Positions 1 to 12,604 of a stretch of DNA of 64,000 nt are shown piece by piece. The stretch's first letter is position 1, and each line of letters starts with the position of its first letter. Below the pieces are notes generated by a model. The model was not told the origin of the DNA. It was given only the letters and a program-made list of their open reading frames with translations, and did no database searches. The position numbers were made by a program, and so were the translations under genes. The DNA is taken from the NCBI GenBank assembly GCA_033439265.1, contig JAVTVX010000030.1, forward strand, positions 1,862,501-1,926,500. Direction: 5' to 3'. Source of the stretch: Dillenia suffruticosa. Lineage: Eukaryota > Streptophyta > Magnoliopsida > Dilleniales > Dilleniaceae.

Positions 1-508
1 ATCTTTCATCCCTTAAAATAATGTAAGAGCACACTTAACTCAAATGCAATCAATCATTCATAATTACATCTTTAAACACTAAGTCATAAATATAATTGCT
101 CAGTCTGTAAATACAAAGCAAAGTGTAGATCAAAAATAGTTTTTTTTTTTAACTACTAACTTTTAATTTTATTTTAACTGTTCTCTGAGATATGTACCAC
201 CAAACTGAATTAACCAAAATTTCTTAGTAACATTCTAAAATAACAATACTAAAATAAAATTTTAAAAGACGGACAAAAATCCAAAGGTGTAAATTGAGAT
301 TGGATATGAATCTCTGGGTCTTTGTATCATCTCATTAGTCGATGGTCATATAAACACACATGGTATGAAACACGTACTACAATACTATTTTTTCTCATCT
401 GGAAGCGTATGTCTTCTTTTCTAAAATAATGTATCATACAAATCTTAGTCAAAGTGTACACAACATTGGATCTAAGTTTTTCTTCTTACAAGTGCTCAAA
501 ATCTCACA

Positions 509-550
<42 letters not shown>

Positions 551-1890
551 ACACCCTACTACAAGACAAGTCCAATGGATTGTGGGGAATCCATTTCAAT
601 TACCATGTATATAGTATACACAACCGATAATCTCATCTTAATATTTTATTAAGCCGGCTTATATGTTAATCCACCATAAATTAACATTATCTCATTTTTA
701 CATATCACACAGATATCAGAGACTTTTATTCGTATAAGAGAGCCAATTCTAAAAACTTATCCAATATACCTTCAAATGTAGAGAGAAGAATTCTGAACAC
801 AAAAACAAAATTCAAATGTTAATGAATATGAATACTACATCATATGTATTTTATATATGATTACAATTATAATCGTAGTTATAAATACTGTCACGATCTA
901 TACAATCCAAATAATTTCACACAAACATGTGATGAAGGTGTGCCTTTGCAGCAAACTTTTTTTCAGACATACTTTGCTTTGCTTCAATCCTCCGTTTAAT
1001 TTTTCATTTATGCGAAGAAAAATTAATAGATTCGTTCATGGCCCTCTCGGTGTGGCTGGGCTGCATTGGACCACTTTGAGAAATGCCTTTAAAACCCAAT
1101 CTCAAAAAATAATTTAGCTTTAGTTATCATGGTTAAATTTGAAATTGTATTGCCCTTAGAATCCCATCTATGTTACTTTACTAATAATTTTTAAATTTAA
1201 TTCTTAGGACAGTCTTTATTTATTATTAAATTTAAGGGTCAATTCTAAAAATAAATAGTTTTACCTCTCAAACACCCGCATTGGTTCTCGGCGAATCTTG
1301 CATAATAGAATCTAAGTTTAGCATGGGTTCTTTACAAATTATTTGATCAATCTGGATTGGAATCCATTGTTGCTTCACTGGCTTTGATCCGTTTTTGTTG
1401 AAGTTTCCACTTGTCTAAATGTATCATCGAATAAATAATAATTCAAGGCATATTCTACACTGCCCTTCTCTAATAATTTTAGAGGCGCCGACTAATATTT
1501 CCATTTTGATTGCATACTGCAAATGATTAATTTGATGTATCCTTGAATTTGATCTCATAATACATCCACCTGCCAACTATAAAAAAAATAATAATAATAC
1601 TACTAAACATTTTTTTTTTGGTTTTAGATAATGTGAACTGCGGTGACAGCAGGGGAAGGTTTATTCAGCTTCCAGTGAGATAACAACTACATTCAAGTTA
1701 TATTTCAATGCACAAAGCAGAGTCCAGGAATCTTCTGCGAATGCCATATTCCAATGTAATTAATCCATATAATAAACTTAGTTTGTCGATAAATTATATC
1801 TCAACTAATATCATCACATTTCTTTAAAAATTTTGAATACGAGACTTTCTTATGTATTAAAAAAAAAAAAAAAAGAACTTAGTTCCTTTT
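1..1890. other. AT-rich 5' flank with relics of the array's upstream unit
   Basis: I see no convincing gene here. A run of 34 A lies at 514-547. The block at about 905-1120, which includes GGTGTGGCTGGGCTGCATTGG near 1050, recurs near 27750-27920 and 36275-36450 upstream of other P450 copies. It therefore looks like an old upstream flank of the P450 array rather than unique sequence. Short ORFs here match nothing I know. Confidence 0.6.
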
Positions 1891-2119
1891 CATACAAATG
1901 TAGGACTCAGTCCTACCATATCAATATATGGTTCTCGCATTCATTATTTGAGAATCTCCATCCACGCACCTACACAGAAACAACATCGAGACACCATCCA
2001 CATGGTCAGGGACAGAGGCATCACTCAAGGGTGAGTTCTTTTCAAATAGGGGGACTGATGTGGAACAGGTTTTAGATAATTATTGGGCTACGTGAAATCG
2101 GTGTAAGAAAGCGAAAGGA

Positions 2120-2625
2120 ACTCATTAAGTTAGTTTTAGTTAGTTTCATAATTTTTCTAATTTCTTAAGTTTTTTTAGTTTCCGAATTCTCCAGTTTCCT
2201 AATTTTTCTAGTTTCCAAATTTCTACAATTTTCTGATTTTTCTTGTTGCAAGATTTTTTTAATTTTCTAATTTTATTCTAGTCTCAAAGTTTCATAATTT
2301 TTAGGGTTTTATAATTCTTCTAGTTTCCATAATTTTGTAATTTTATAATTTTTCTAGTTTCTAGATTTCTTTAGTTTTCTAATTTTTTCTAGTTTCCTAA
2401 TTTTTAGGATTTTCTAATTCTTCTAGTTTCTAGATTTCTCTAGTTTTATAATTTTTCCGGTTTCTAGACTTCTTTAGTTTTCTATTTTTTTCTTTTAGTT
2501 TCCAAATTTTTAGGGTTTTCTAATTCATCTAGTTTTCACATTTCTCTAATTTTCTAATTTTTCTAGTTTCCAGATTTCTTTGTTTTATAATTTTTTTATA
2601 ATTTTCCAATTTTTAAAATTTGTAT
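2120..2625. repeat. Degenerate minisatellite, TTTCTAGTTTCC type
   Basis: This is about 500 bp of imperfect repeats of a roughly 20-base T-rich unit containing TCTAGTTTCC and TTTTTAGGGTTTTCTAATTC. It lies directly upstream of P450-A. The same array sits upstream of P450-B at about 12030-12510, so it predates the A/B duplication. Confidence 0.8.
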
Positions 2626-2628
2626 TGA

Positions 2629-2640
2629 CCCAATAAATAT
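2629..2640 (+). promoter_or_regulatory. Eroded TATA-box position of P450-A
   Basis: The sequence reads CAATAAATA where the otherwise matching promoter of P450-B has CTATAAATA. It lies about 160 bp upstream of the A start codon. If the B sequence is the working TATA box, A carries a substitution in its core. Confidence 0.5.
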
Positions 2641-2796
2641 TTATGTTTCTCTATTTTGGAGATACTTCGTTAATAATACTTCTTTTAAAATAATAATTCC
2701 CTTTGAAAATTCTAGGCTCTTGTCTCTTTGCAACTCTATTGTCTTCCTTCCATCTCACCCGTGTTAGCACCCAAAAGGCAAAAGCTAAGCTAACCC

Positions 2797-4713
2797 ATGG
2801 ACTTCATCACACTTCTCCTACAACTCTCCATTCTATGGATAGCCATCAATGTTCTCAAACTAGGCCGCCGGAAACATGCCCGGCTACCACCCGGCCCCCG
2901 CACGCTGCCGATCATTGGGAACATGTTACAATTAGGTACCTTGCCACACCAAGCCTTAGCCAAACTCTCTCAAACTTATGGTCCAGTCATGTCACTCAAA
3001 CTAGGTACCATGACAACCATAGTCTTCTCTTCCTCGGAAGGTGCTGAAGAAGTTTTCAAAAAACATGACAAAGATTTTGCCAACAAGACCATCTTCGATG
3101 CAGTGCGCGCCTGTGACACTGACAAGCTGTCGATGGGATGGCAGCCGGCAGATGAACATTGGAGGTTTTTGAGGAAGATTTCCCACACAGAAATCTTTTC
3201 GCTGAAACGACTTGAAGCAAGCCAAGCCCTGCGCCAAAGAAAGGTGCAAGACTTACTAGACCATGTTCTAGAGTGTAGCCAAACAGGCCGAGCCGTTCAC
3301 ATGGCACTAGCGGGGTTCATCACATCACTGAATTTCTTATCAAACACAATCTTTTCTATGGATCTAGCTCATTATGACTCCAAAATGGCACATGAATTTA
3401 TGGGGCTTGTGACAGGCCTTTTCAAAGCTATTAATAAGACTAATTTGACCGATTTTTTTCCAATACTAAGGTTCTTGGATCCACAAGGTATACGAAGACA
3501 ATCGGAATTTTATCTGGAAAAGTTGATGGCAATACTTGAAGATATTGTCAATGCAAGACTTGAGTCGGATGGACATGGCAATAATGATGACATGCTTAAC
3601 ACAATCATCAAGCTCCACCAGGAAAATGAATCAAAGTTTAGTCGCAAGGATCTAATTGTTCTTCTTCTGGTTGGTCTCTCTCTCTCTCTCTCCTCTTTTA
3701 ATCACCAAGAAATACTTCTTCTATGAAAAGATATGTTAAAACATTTTTTTTTTTGTTTTTGCATCTTTTTCATTAATAATTAAAATATTAATCATCATTG
3801 CACTGTTAATGCAAAATTATAAATTTATATATTAGAAAAATGAAATTCAACGTGCAGATACCAAGAACAAGAAGATGTTATACATTTTATGAAATAAATA
3901 ACATTATAAATTTTTAATGACAAAATACTTTTTAAACTTGGATTTTTTTTTTTTTTTTTTTTTTTTTGCTTCAAGTTTCACGAGTACAAAGGCCACCTGT
4001 ACACACCTTTCCCTTCTGTGTATTTATTAGCAAGCACTTTTAACACCATTAAGTTTGATATTGTTTCTTTATGTACAGAAATCTTATTATGCCTAACATT
4101 CAACTTGACTTAGGATATGTTTAATGGGGGAACAGAAACAACCTCAACCACATTGGAATGGGCAATGGCGGAGTTACTAAGGCATCCCAAAATATTGGCA
4201 AAAGCTCGAGCTGAACTCAGGGAGGTAATAGGCGAGGGCAAAATGCTCCAAGAATCCGATATTTCAAAACTTTCCTACTTACGGGCAGTGCTTAAAGAAT
4301 CATTAAGATTGCATCCCGTAGCTCCATTAATCATGCACAAATCTGTTGCTGAAGTAGAGATCTCGGGCTACACCATACCTAAAGATACCCAAATATTTGT
4401 AAATGCTTGGTCCATTCATCATGACCCGAAAAGATGGCCCGACCCGTACTCTTTCCAACCCGAGAGGTTTTTGGATAGTGAGATAGATTTTAAAGGGCAA
4501 CATTTTGATCTGATTCCATTTGGTGCTGGAAGAAGAATTTGCCTGGGACTACCATTGGCATACAGGATGCTGCATTTGTCCTTGGCCACTCTTATTCAGT
4601 TTGATTGGAGACTTGAAGATGGAACCAAGCTGGAAGACATTGACATGAGTGAACAGTCTGGGGTAACATTGGGAATGCGTGTGCCTCTCAAAGCTATTCC
4701 AATCAAAACCTAA
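2797..4713 (+). CDS. CYP76-family cytochrome P450 (P450-A)
   Basis: Two exons, 2797-3669 and 4114-4713, give 490 residues. The intron (444 bp) starts GTTGGT and ends CTTAG, with a CTAAC branch-point motif about 20 bases before the end. Seen in the protein: hydrophobic ER anchor (residues 3-21), PPGPR hinge (31-35), C-helix WRFLR (122-126), I-helix (292-302), ExxR (353-356), PERF (407-410) and haem motif FGAGRRICLG with Cys434. CYP76 enzymes are ER-bound monooxygenases that take electrons from P450 reductase. Known members act on monoterpenols, diterpenes and other small molecules; the substrate here is unknown. The I-helix reads FNGGTETTS where relatives have F(V/T)AG; Gly at that position is tolerated in P450s, but Asn-Gly-Gly is odd. 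It is the closest paralogue of P450-B. Start choice: all intact copies begin MD(F/Y)ITLL at the same place. Confidence 0.92.
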
Positions 4714-4779
4714 TTATATTCAAATCACCTAAGAATCAAGCTTTGATATTTGTCTTTCTTTGCAAGCTGCTAGCTTGTA

Positions 4780-5261
4780 AATGACGTGGGGGGATCATTG
4801 ATATGTATTACTTTTATGCAGGCCTTGACGGTCTCGTTCATTTTACAATATGTTTTTTTTTTTTTTACCCAGTGGAGTATCTAATAATAAATTTATTGAT
4901 CCCGATTAATTCGGACTTGTGTTAATTGTCAAACCCTTTAAAAGATGAACTCTCCTTATCTTTGTTTTTTCATTCTTAAAAGTTGAAATCAAGAATTTGA
5001 ATAAGAGAATTAAATACCCATACCATTTGACTAACAAAGATGTTGGTAACTTTACATTATTCTATCTCTTTGTAACAAAAAAAAAAGAAAGAAACTTTAC
5101 AATATTCTCATTAACCCATAGTTATTACCTCTAAAATCAAGGTCTAGAGCACCATAAAATATAAGATTTTAACTCAATAGAAAAAGTGATACATGATTTA
5201 GCCAGTTTGAATGTTCTTTTTTTTTTTTTTTTTTTGAACAGCAATAGTTTTATTTGAAAAA

Positions 5262-5312
<51 letters not shown>

Positions 5313-5960
5313 ACAATCAAATTACAAAGGTTTGAGATAACAAATACCTTTTCTAGCTGAAGTTTCCCTCAAAGCAATGGTTTTGCCTTACTTGGGGGGA
5401 GGAGTTATAGATGAGGTGGAGGGAACATTGACGTGTATTGCTTTTATGTGGGCCTTGACGGTCTGTTCACTTGACAATATATATATTTTTTTATCCATCG
5501 AGGTATCCATAATAAATTTATTGATAATGATTAATCCGATTCGAGTTAATTGTTGAACATATTAAGAGTTGATGTTTCCCCGTTAAGAGATGAACTCTCC
5601 TTGTATTTTTTATTTATTTCCAAAATTTAAAATTAAAAACTTAATTAAAAGAATTCAATATCCCTAACATTGATTCAACGAGATCTCCGTCACTTTACAA
5701 TATTCTCGTTTACCCATTGTTGTTACCTTTAAAATAAAGGTCGAGAGCATCATAAAATATAAGATTTTAACTCGATGGGAAAAGTGATACATGATCTAAT
5801 CAGTTTGAATGATTTTTGTAACGGCAATAGGGCTTTTTTTTTTTTTTAAAGAAAAAGAGATAATTACAATCAAATTAAAAAGGGCCCGTGGCAACAAATA
5901 CCTTATCTTGCTGAAGTATCCCTCAAAGCGAAAGTTTTTTCTTTTTCTCCGGTCAGAATA
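4780..5960. repeat. 3' flank of P450-A, two tandem degenerate copies
   Basis: Two related units of about 600 bp lie in tandem (about 4783-5390 and 5395-5960). Each contains GGCCTTGACGGTC, an antisense SINE-like stretch (about 4870-5055 and 5500-5695), a run of T or A, and a closing CTGAAGT.TCCCTCAAAGC. The same pair follows P450-B, so this internal duplication predates the A/B duplication. Confidence 0.75.
5267..5310. repeat. (AG)n microsatellite, 22 units
   Basis: This is an uninterrupted AG run inside the first 3' flank unit. The equivalent spot behind P450-B has only a short AGAGAG, so the expansion is specific to the A copy. Confidence 0.95.
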
Positions 5961-7090
5961 ACAAACAGAAGGCATAGCACAGCTGCTACACAAAACATAA
6001 GAATATTTTTACAAATATATTTTTTAATTGACCACGAACGGGGGCTTCAAACTTTGTAAACAAGTATGAATAAATTGTTTGGGAATTCATCCGAAGTATT
6101 CAAGGTCAACCAGTGGAAGTCCACTAAGACGAATCTCATAGCTCTGCCATATTATGCTGAGTTGTACTTTGTGGTCTGAATTATAAGAATCATATATTCC
6201 GTACAATGAATGCAATTACTGAGATCGAGTTTACTAAATATATGATTAGAAGGCTCGCAGCCAATCATATCTTGAATAGTTTGTTGTGTATATATGCTGT
6301 TGCATTTGATTTAGACAAGCCATAGACTTTATTCTTCAATAAAATGACATAGCTTGGATACCTCCCAAAGGCTTTGCAAGCATGAAATTGTTGTCTTATG
6401 CAAACTGAAACCCCTAAATAATTTTTATGGGGTGCTATGGAAGTGTTATACCTGGAAGGAGCATTGTTTAAGAATTGTAGCCCATGTAATAAGGATATGA
6501 AATGATTGCACACCATCCTAGTGGATGACACTTTTGGGTGTAGGGTAGGGGTTTCAAACAAGAGAACCCGTCCATGAATAGGAGTGGTTTGGAGGTCTGG
6601 CTTTTTATGCTTAGGAAGCATCTCAGGAGATATTTGTATCCAAGATAACTATTAAGTTGTCGTATTGTCAATATTCAGGGTCCATCTAAACATGATTGCT
6701 TGGCAAATAATCATTTGTATTGCTATAGACCTTGGAAGGCCACAAGAGCTTGTTTGCTTAACGTTTAATGATAAATTTCAATATCTCAGGTTAGCCAGGG
6801 ACATAATGAGGAATCCAAACATAAATTTAGTTTGTGTTTATATTTATTAATGTTGGCTTTTATTTTTTATTTTTTATTTTTTTGAATTTTAAACGTTTAG
6901 CTATGTGATACTTTGGTCTTATTCAGTTGAGAAAAAGAGGGAGCTGTGCATGGTTGGTGACTCTAAAACCTCTCATGGCTGGTTTTGTGCTTGGATAAGC
7001 TCATGCTGTAGCCCTCCCCCATTAGTTAACACTGTTCAAACCCAAGTTCTTTCTCACATGCTCACACATGTGCACGTGTTGACTGCAACA
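5960..7090. other. Intergenic, no recognised gene
   Basis: This is single-copy-looking AT-rich DNA. A minus-strand ORF of 118 codons (6265-6621) and short plus-strand ORFs show no domain I recognise, and neither composition nor context supports a gene. A stretch near its C-terminus (VYGLSKS) faintly recalls retroelement polymerase but is too weak to call. Confidence 0.5.
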
Positions 7091-7099
7091 TTTTGAAAA

Positions 7100-7860
7100 A
7101 TTTTATCTTTTTTATCTTTCTTAATAAAGAAAGTAATTTCGAATATCTCTCAAATACCATATTAGAAATAGTTTAACATAACTCTTATACCATATTAGAG
7201 ATGAAAGTAATATAATAATATTAAATCCTAATACTTTATTATTTTAATTAAATATTATAATAAGTTAAATTTATATAGAGAACCATTATCTATAAATATG
7301 AAAATATAAAAATAAGAAAAATCAGATATTTTTAAAATTAAATCAATAATTGATTTGATTTTCTTATATGTAATATATTCTAACATGTCATCTCAAATTC
7401 AATATGGTATAATAAAATCCAATTGATTTTGAAAGAGAATCTAATTAAAAAGAATATTTAAAATTGTAGAGGGAGTTTTTGTAACTCCAAAGAGCAGTTT
7501 TTTTCCAAATGGATTAGCTCCGTCTCTATCTCCGTCTCTATCTCCGTCTCGGGCCACTTTGGTTCTATTGGTTTGCAAAGGGAGTTTTGATACCGTGATA
7601 AAGAAAATAATTTTGAATATAACTCTGATTCCATATTAAAAATAAAAATAATATAATAATATTAAATCTTAATATTCTATTGTTTTAATTAAAATATTAT
7701 AGTAAATTAGTTATATATATAAAACCTAATATCACAAATATGAAAATATAATAATATAAATATGAAAATATAAAATAAAAAAAGTCAGATACTTTTAAAA
7801 TCAAATCAATAATTAATTTAATTTTTTATATATAATATGTTCTCACATTTATACCGACAC
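7100..7860. repeat. Two direct AT-rich repeats of about 280 bp
   Basis: About 7130-7420 and 7600-7850 share the order ACCATATTA(G/A)A, AATATAATAATATTAAATC, ATGAAAATATAA, TCAGATA.TTTTAAAAT and ATATGTTCT(C/A)ACA. The spacer holds a 12-base minisatellite (TCTCTATCTCCG, about 7520-7552). The element type is unknown. Confidence 0.65.
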
Positions 7861-8139
7861 AAATTTATCTCCCTCTCTTAAATATTCAATATTACCTGGT
7901 GGTTATTTTAGTTGCAAATAATAATAATTTAAAATACATATTTAATTAGATTACAAAAATGGGATTGGGGTAGGTGTACCCACAAGAATTGTTCTTATGT
8001 ATTACAGATGTAATATGCTATCTTGGCCCTTATTCTTAATTTAATAAAATTTCCTTGTTGATTAAAAAAAAAAATAGATTACAAAAGTTTCATGTCATGG
8101 TACCCATATAATATATCCAAACAATATATTTCAGTATTC

Positions 8140-8228
8140 AGGATCAATACTCTCTCTCTCTCTCCTCCACTCCATCAGCTGTGTCGCCACTGACCACCAC
8201 CATCGCCATTGTCTCTCTTGAATCCGGG

Positions 8229-8260
<32 letters not shown>

Positions 8261-8810
8261 CTAGTCTCCAAATCTTTAGGTTGAAGCCTCAGATCTGCCT
8301 TTGCCAACCACCACCGCAAATCTGCCTTTACTGTCTCCAAATCTCGCACTCTCTGTACTCTGACTCTCCCTATCTTTCATCACTCGCCATTGTCGACCAC
8401 CACCACATATATTTCAGCCTTAGCCATTACAAAATCGTTGATCGATGACAACGACCGAAGCCTCAGATCTGACTCCGCCGCTCTCTCCCTAGGCCTCAGA
8501 TCTGACTTCTTTCTACCTAATCATATCGGAGAAGCCCAGATCTGCCTTTCTGTCACTCACATCGGAAAGATCTGTCTTCATCTCTCTCCCCTGCTCTCAG
8601 TCTCTGTCTCTGCCTCTCCATTACTCTTCAATCAAGTGTCTCTTCGGCTCTTTCTGCACGCAGTTCTCATACTCTCTCTCCATCACTCAATCTCGCTGGA
8701 AAAGCCTAGATTTGTCTCTCCGTCACCCAACCTCATAAAAAAAAAACCCTATCTCCCTATCACTCTCGATGGAAAGAATGGATTTGTCTCCGTTAGAGCT
8801 GTTATGTGAA
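8140..8810. repeat. CT-rich low-complexity block
   Basis: Strongly pyrimidine-rich on the + strand, with (CT)n at about 8230-8258 and recurring (C)AGATCTG(C/A)C motifs. Open frames exist on both strands (for example 8390-8809), but their Ser/Leu-rich composition follows from the repeat. It could be the leader of an old transposon; I see no supporting ends. Confidence 0.6.
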
Positions 8811-9240
8811 CCGAGTCGAGTTCGACTTGCTCACAAACCACGCGGTTAAAGGTCCAACTCATCTCAATTTTAATCGAATTTGAATCAATTTCGAACAATT
8901 TCATTATACAATCGAGTCAAATTCAACTAATAGAAATTTAAACTCAAAACTCATCGAATAACTCGCTAATATATATTAATATATTATATATATACTCATA
9001 TATTATTATAATATTAAATTTAAATTAAATGAAATATGTACACGTATTATATAAATATTCACATTTATGAACACGTTGCATTTTAGATTTTCTAAGTTAA
9101 TCTCGAAATCATTAAATTATAAATGAGTTTTCAGTTTTCAAGTTTTTGAGTTGATGTCATGCCTTCAAGTTTTGAATCGATCTCGAGTTTTCAAGATTTT
9201 GGCTGATCCTAAATTCAAATAAAGGAGTAAGGTTGTGACA
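8810..9240. other. AT-rich repeat with scattered TCGAGTT motifs
   Basis: The stretch contains many (A/T)TCGA(A/G)TT motifs in both orientations (for example GAGTCGAGTTCGACTTG near 8812) around a (TA)-rich centre near 8970-9010. This resembles non-autonomous plant elements, but I find no clear terminal repeats or target duplication. Confidence 0.35.
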
Positions 9241-9499
9241 AGTCGACAGTCAGTGTAAAATCTTTTGTTAAGAAAATGAGAGACATATATAAGATATTTG
9301 TTGGGGTATTCCCTTCTCAGCGACATACTGTATCAAATCCCGAGTGCAATGACAAGTTAGTTAAGGTCTCTATGGTATCGCCCAGAAGTGATTGCCATAT
9401 CACCACCTAGATGTGGTGTCAAATAAGCAAGGGTTCTTGCATTTATGTGGATGGTTGCGGGTCATGAAGTTACTCTATGAAAATAGGATTCGTCTATCT

Positions 9500-10085
9500 A
9501 CTTGAAAAATAGGATTTTTAATAGACAAGTTAGGAAAAATAAAAGAAGTAATTGCTAGACGAAAACTTAATATTATATGTCTCCAAAAAACTAAACGAGT
9601 AGGGGAGAAAGATAGGGTAGTAGAAACTTATGACCATAAGATTTGGTATACAAGTAGGTATAGAAAATAAGATAGGAATAATTGTTCATTAGTACTTACA
9701 AGAGAATTAGTAAAGATAAGAAAAAAGGGAGATGTATTTTTTTTTTGGTCAAACTAGTTAGTAAAGAAAATGTAATTAATATAGTTAGTGTTTATATACC
9801 CCATATGTATACATGCAATTAGTAAAAAATCAATTTTGGGAATATTTAGATAAATTCATATAATCCATACCTTATGGAAAGAAGTTATTTATCGAAAGAA
9901 ATCTAAATGGGTATATAGGAGAAAATAATGAAGGATTTGAAGTCACACATGAAAACTTTGACTTTGATAGTATGAATGAGATAAGAGATCTCATTTTAGA
10001 GTTTGTCACAATATTCGATTTGATCTTTATAAATATTTTTTTCAAGAAAAGAGAATCACACATTGTTACAATTGTGTTCAGGCTT
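9500..10085 (+). mobile_element. LINE (L1-type) remnant, endonuclease domain
   Basis: Broken frames read GKLRKIKEVIARRKLNIICL, then QETK, then VVETYDHKIWYTSRYRK. Further on come ERNLNGYIGENNEGFEVTHE and MNEIRDLILEFVTIFDLIFI with FFKKRESH. These match, in order, the apurinic-endonuclease domain of plant L1 ORF2 (LQETKW, DLNGH.G, G..ILDFA..F.L.I.NT.FKKR). Several stops and frame changes interrupt it, and there is no reverse transcriptase after about 10085, so it is a short dead fragment. Confidence 0.8.
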
Positions 10086-10325
10086 ATAAGTGACTACCAT
10101 TGTTGCCTTCTCATGACCATGAAGCCTTTTTGCATAAACCAACCATTCACACCCATAACATATCTAACTCTCACTTTATCTTTGTCATTTTTAAGAAATC
10201 TAAGATTTTTTCAATTGTAGATAACGTAATCTTTCACAACTTCTTTAGAAGAATTCAGACTTTCAAAAATCTGTCCCTACTTGAATTCAATAAATCTAGA
10301 ATTGTACTTTATTTTTAACTCCTAT

Positions 10326-11803
10326 CTAAATTTTTTTTTCTAGATTCAACCCCTTCATCATCACTCTCACTCTCTCTCTCATATTGTATTCTAACTTCTC
10401 TTCATCATCTTGTTCCTCCCAATCACAAAATTCCACAATTCTATTTTCCTTATCTTCAAAGCCTACAATGCTCCCTACATCACCTGCATCGGGCATTTGA
10501 CCATCTAAAGGATTCTCCCTGGACATTGAGTCCTCCTCCCTTAATTGCCTTGGACTATCAGCATTACTCTTTTCAGAATCACTAATCACCCAAAACGTAC
10601 TACAGCCCTCACTTTCACCACTCTCCTCATTGCTATCATAAAGTAAATCAATCTTCTCTAATAGACTAACATCATCTATACCATGTTCTATATAAAAATG
10701 AATATCCTCATTTTTTTCCTTTGATCCAAATAGAATAACAATGAATCGTCAGTTAAAATTGGACTGATTGAAACCATCTTCAGGCAATTGTATCAATGAC
10801 CTTAAACAGTTTTTATAACAAAACTCTACTACCATGTTCCTTAATTTAAACATTGACATTTTATCCCCATCTTAATTATCAAAATATGTTATTTCACAAC
10901 CATTGTAAACAAAATTACCACCATGATGAATTACAGCTGTGAATTTGCTAAACACCATATCTGAGGAAAGAAAAATTTTGAAAAATGCTGAGAGATTGTA
11001 TTAACAGTATTATGAAAAATCTTGACATACCACAATTAAGTGAAAATTTTTAACACAAAGGGATATTGTATTAACAAACCCTAAAATTATAGAGAGATTG
11101 CATTAACATCAAATCTGAGGACAAAAAATGAAAAAGAGATATTATAAAATTATAGATTTTAATCACATTTTAGTTACAATTTGAAAAAAAAAAAAAAACC
11201 CTAATTTTTTTGAAACCCTAATTACAGATTTGATAACAATTTAAGATAAATTTCCAGAAAATTTAAAAACAAAACCCTAAATTTTTTTGGAAACCCTAAT
11301 TTTTAACAAGCCCTAAAAATTTATGAATTGAAATTACAGCAACAGTAACATAGATTCAAGGGTGATATTTTTAGGACCGGTGAAATTTCATACCTTATAA
11401 GGACCCCACCTTGACAAAGAAGATCACGTGTCACACCTCTGTCACACACCTCTCGGATCACAACCCTAATTTTAAAAGTAATAGAACCGAACAATTTTGT
11501 CTAATTTTAAAAGGAATAGAACCGAACATTGATAGTGCATGATGCTGCCATGTCGGATGATATGTCAGCAATTTTTGTCAAGTCGGAAGAAACTCAGAAT
11601 TTGTGTCACCACGTTATCTGACACATGAAGCCAAGTCGGTATTTAACAGCCATGGGAAAGTTGTTACTAACGGAGGGACCAACCTGTAACCATTTGAGAA
11701 ACTTAGATCCTCAGCCATTGCACTCTGAAAATCAAGGATTAATTTGTAAACTGGGCATTAAGTTTAGGGACTAGACAAATAAAATTGAGGGACTACATAC
11801 GAA
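10326..11803 (-). mobile_element. MULE (Mutator-like) transposon fragment, transposase N-terminus
   Basis: Read on the minus strand from about 10962 to 10326, the frame gives FTAVIHHGGNFVYNGCEITY, then KMSMFKLRNMVVEF, then a Y.EHG segment, then an acidic stretch with GCSTFWVISDSEKSNADSP. This is the N-terminal domain plus acidic linker of plant MuDR-type transposases. Two in-frame stops are visible. The catalytic domain is absent. The segment from 10965 to 11803 is AT-rich leader. It ends, on the minus strand, with TAGTCCCT-type sequence typical of MULE termini, directly against the P450-B duplication block. Confidence 0.72.
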
Positions 11804-12520
11804 TGTAGTACTCAATCCAGCTATATTAATATATGGTTCTCGTATTCATTATTGGAGAATCTCCATCCATGCACCTACACAGAAACATCATCCGCACAGT
11901 CAGGGACAGTGGCATCACTGATGGTGAGTTCTTTTCAGGTAGGGGAACTGATGTGGAACAAATTTGAGATAATTAAATTATTGTGCTAAGCAAGATCAAT
12001 CCAAGAAAACGAAAGGAACTTGTCAACTTAGTTTTAGTTGGTTTCCTAATTTTCCTAATTTCTTAATTTTTTTAAGTTTCCATATTCTCATGTTTCCTAA
12101 TTTTTATAGTTTCCAGATTTCTCTAGTTTTCAGATTTCTTTAATTTTCTAATTTTTCTAATTTTCTAATTTTACCCTAGTTTCAAAGTTTCATAATTTTT
12201 AGGATTGTATAATTCTTATAGTTTCCATATTTCTATAATTTTTCTAGTTTCCAAATTTCTTTAGTTTTCTAATTTTTTCTAATTCCCTAATTTTGGGGTT
12301 TTCTAATTCTTCTAGTTTCTAAATTTCTCTAGTTTTATAATTTTTTTTTATAATTTTTCTAGTTTCTAGTCTTCTTTAGTTTTCTTTTTTTTTTTTAGTT
12401 TCCTAATTTTTAGGGTTTTCACATTTCTATAGTTTTTTAATTTTTCTAGTTTCCAAATTTCTTTGTTTCTTAATTTTTTTTTTTTTGGTAGTTTCCTAAT
12501 TTTTAGAATTTGTATTGACC

Positions 12521-12530
12521 CTATAAATAC
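12521..12530 (+). promoter_or_regulatory. Probable TATA box of P450-B
   Basis: CTATAAATAC lies about 195 bp upstream of the start codon, just after the minisatellite. It is followed by a pyrimidine-rich leader. The A copy has CAATAAATAT here. Confidence 0.55.
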
Positions 12531-12604
12531 TTAGTGTTTCTCTATTTTCAAGATAATTCATTAATCATATTTCTTTTACAATACTGATTCCCTTTGAAAA
12601 TTCT

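Larger units (their letters stand above)
1890..5960 (+). repeat. Segmental duplication, copy 1 (carries P450-A)
   Basis: This block matches about 11805-15835 nearly end to end, with an offset of about 9.9 kb: upstream leader, T-rich minisatellite, both P450 exons, intron, and a two-part 3' flank. The left edge is near TGTAGGACTCAGTCC (about 1902). The right edge is near CCCTCAAAGCG (about 5930). The protein products differ at about 30 of 490 residues by eye count. The LINE and MULE remnants lie between the two copies. Confidence 0.9.

Noticed and set aside
2703-3047. Plus-strand ORF overlapping the start of P450-A
   Set aside because: Frame-shifted shadow of exon 1; the equivalent in P450-B has the same origin.
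2976-3307. Minus-strand ORFs inside P450 exon 1
   Set aside because: Shadow frames; the same shadows recur in the other P450 copies because the coding strand is conserved.
6265-6621. 118-codon minus-strand ORF with a faint VYGL motif
   Set aside because: The motif alone is too weak to call retroelement polymerase; no second motif or neighbour supports it.
8390-8809. 139-codon ORF in CT-rich block
   Set aside because: Ser/Leu repeats driven by CT microsatellite; no start context or homologue recognised.
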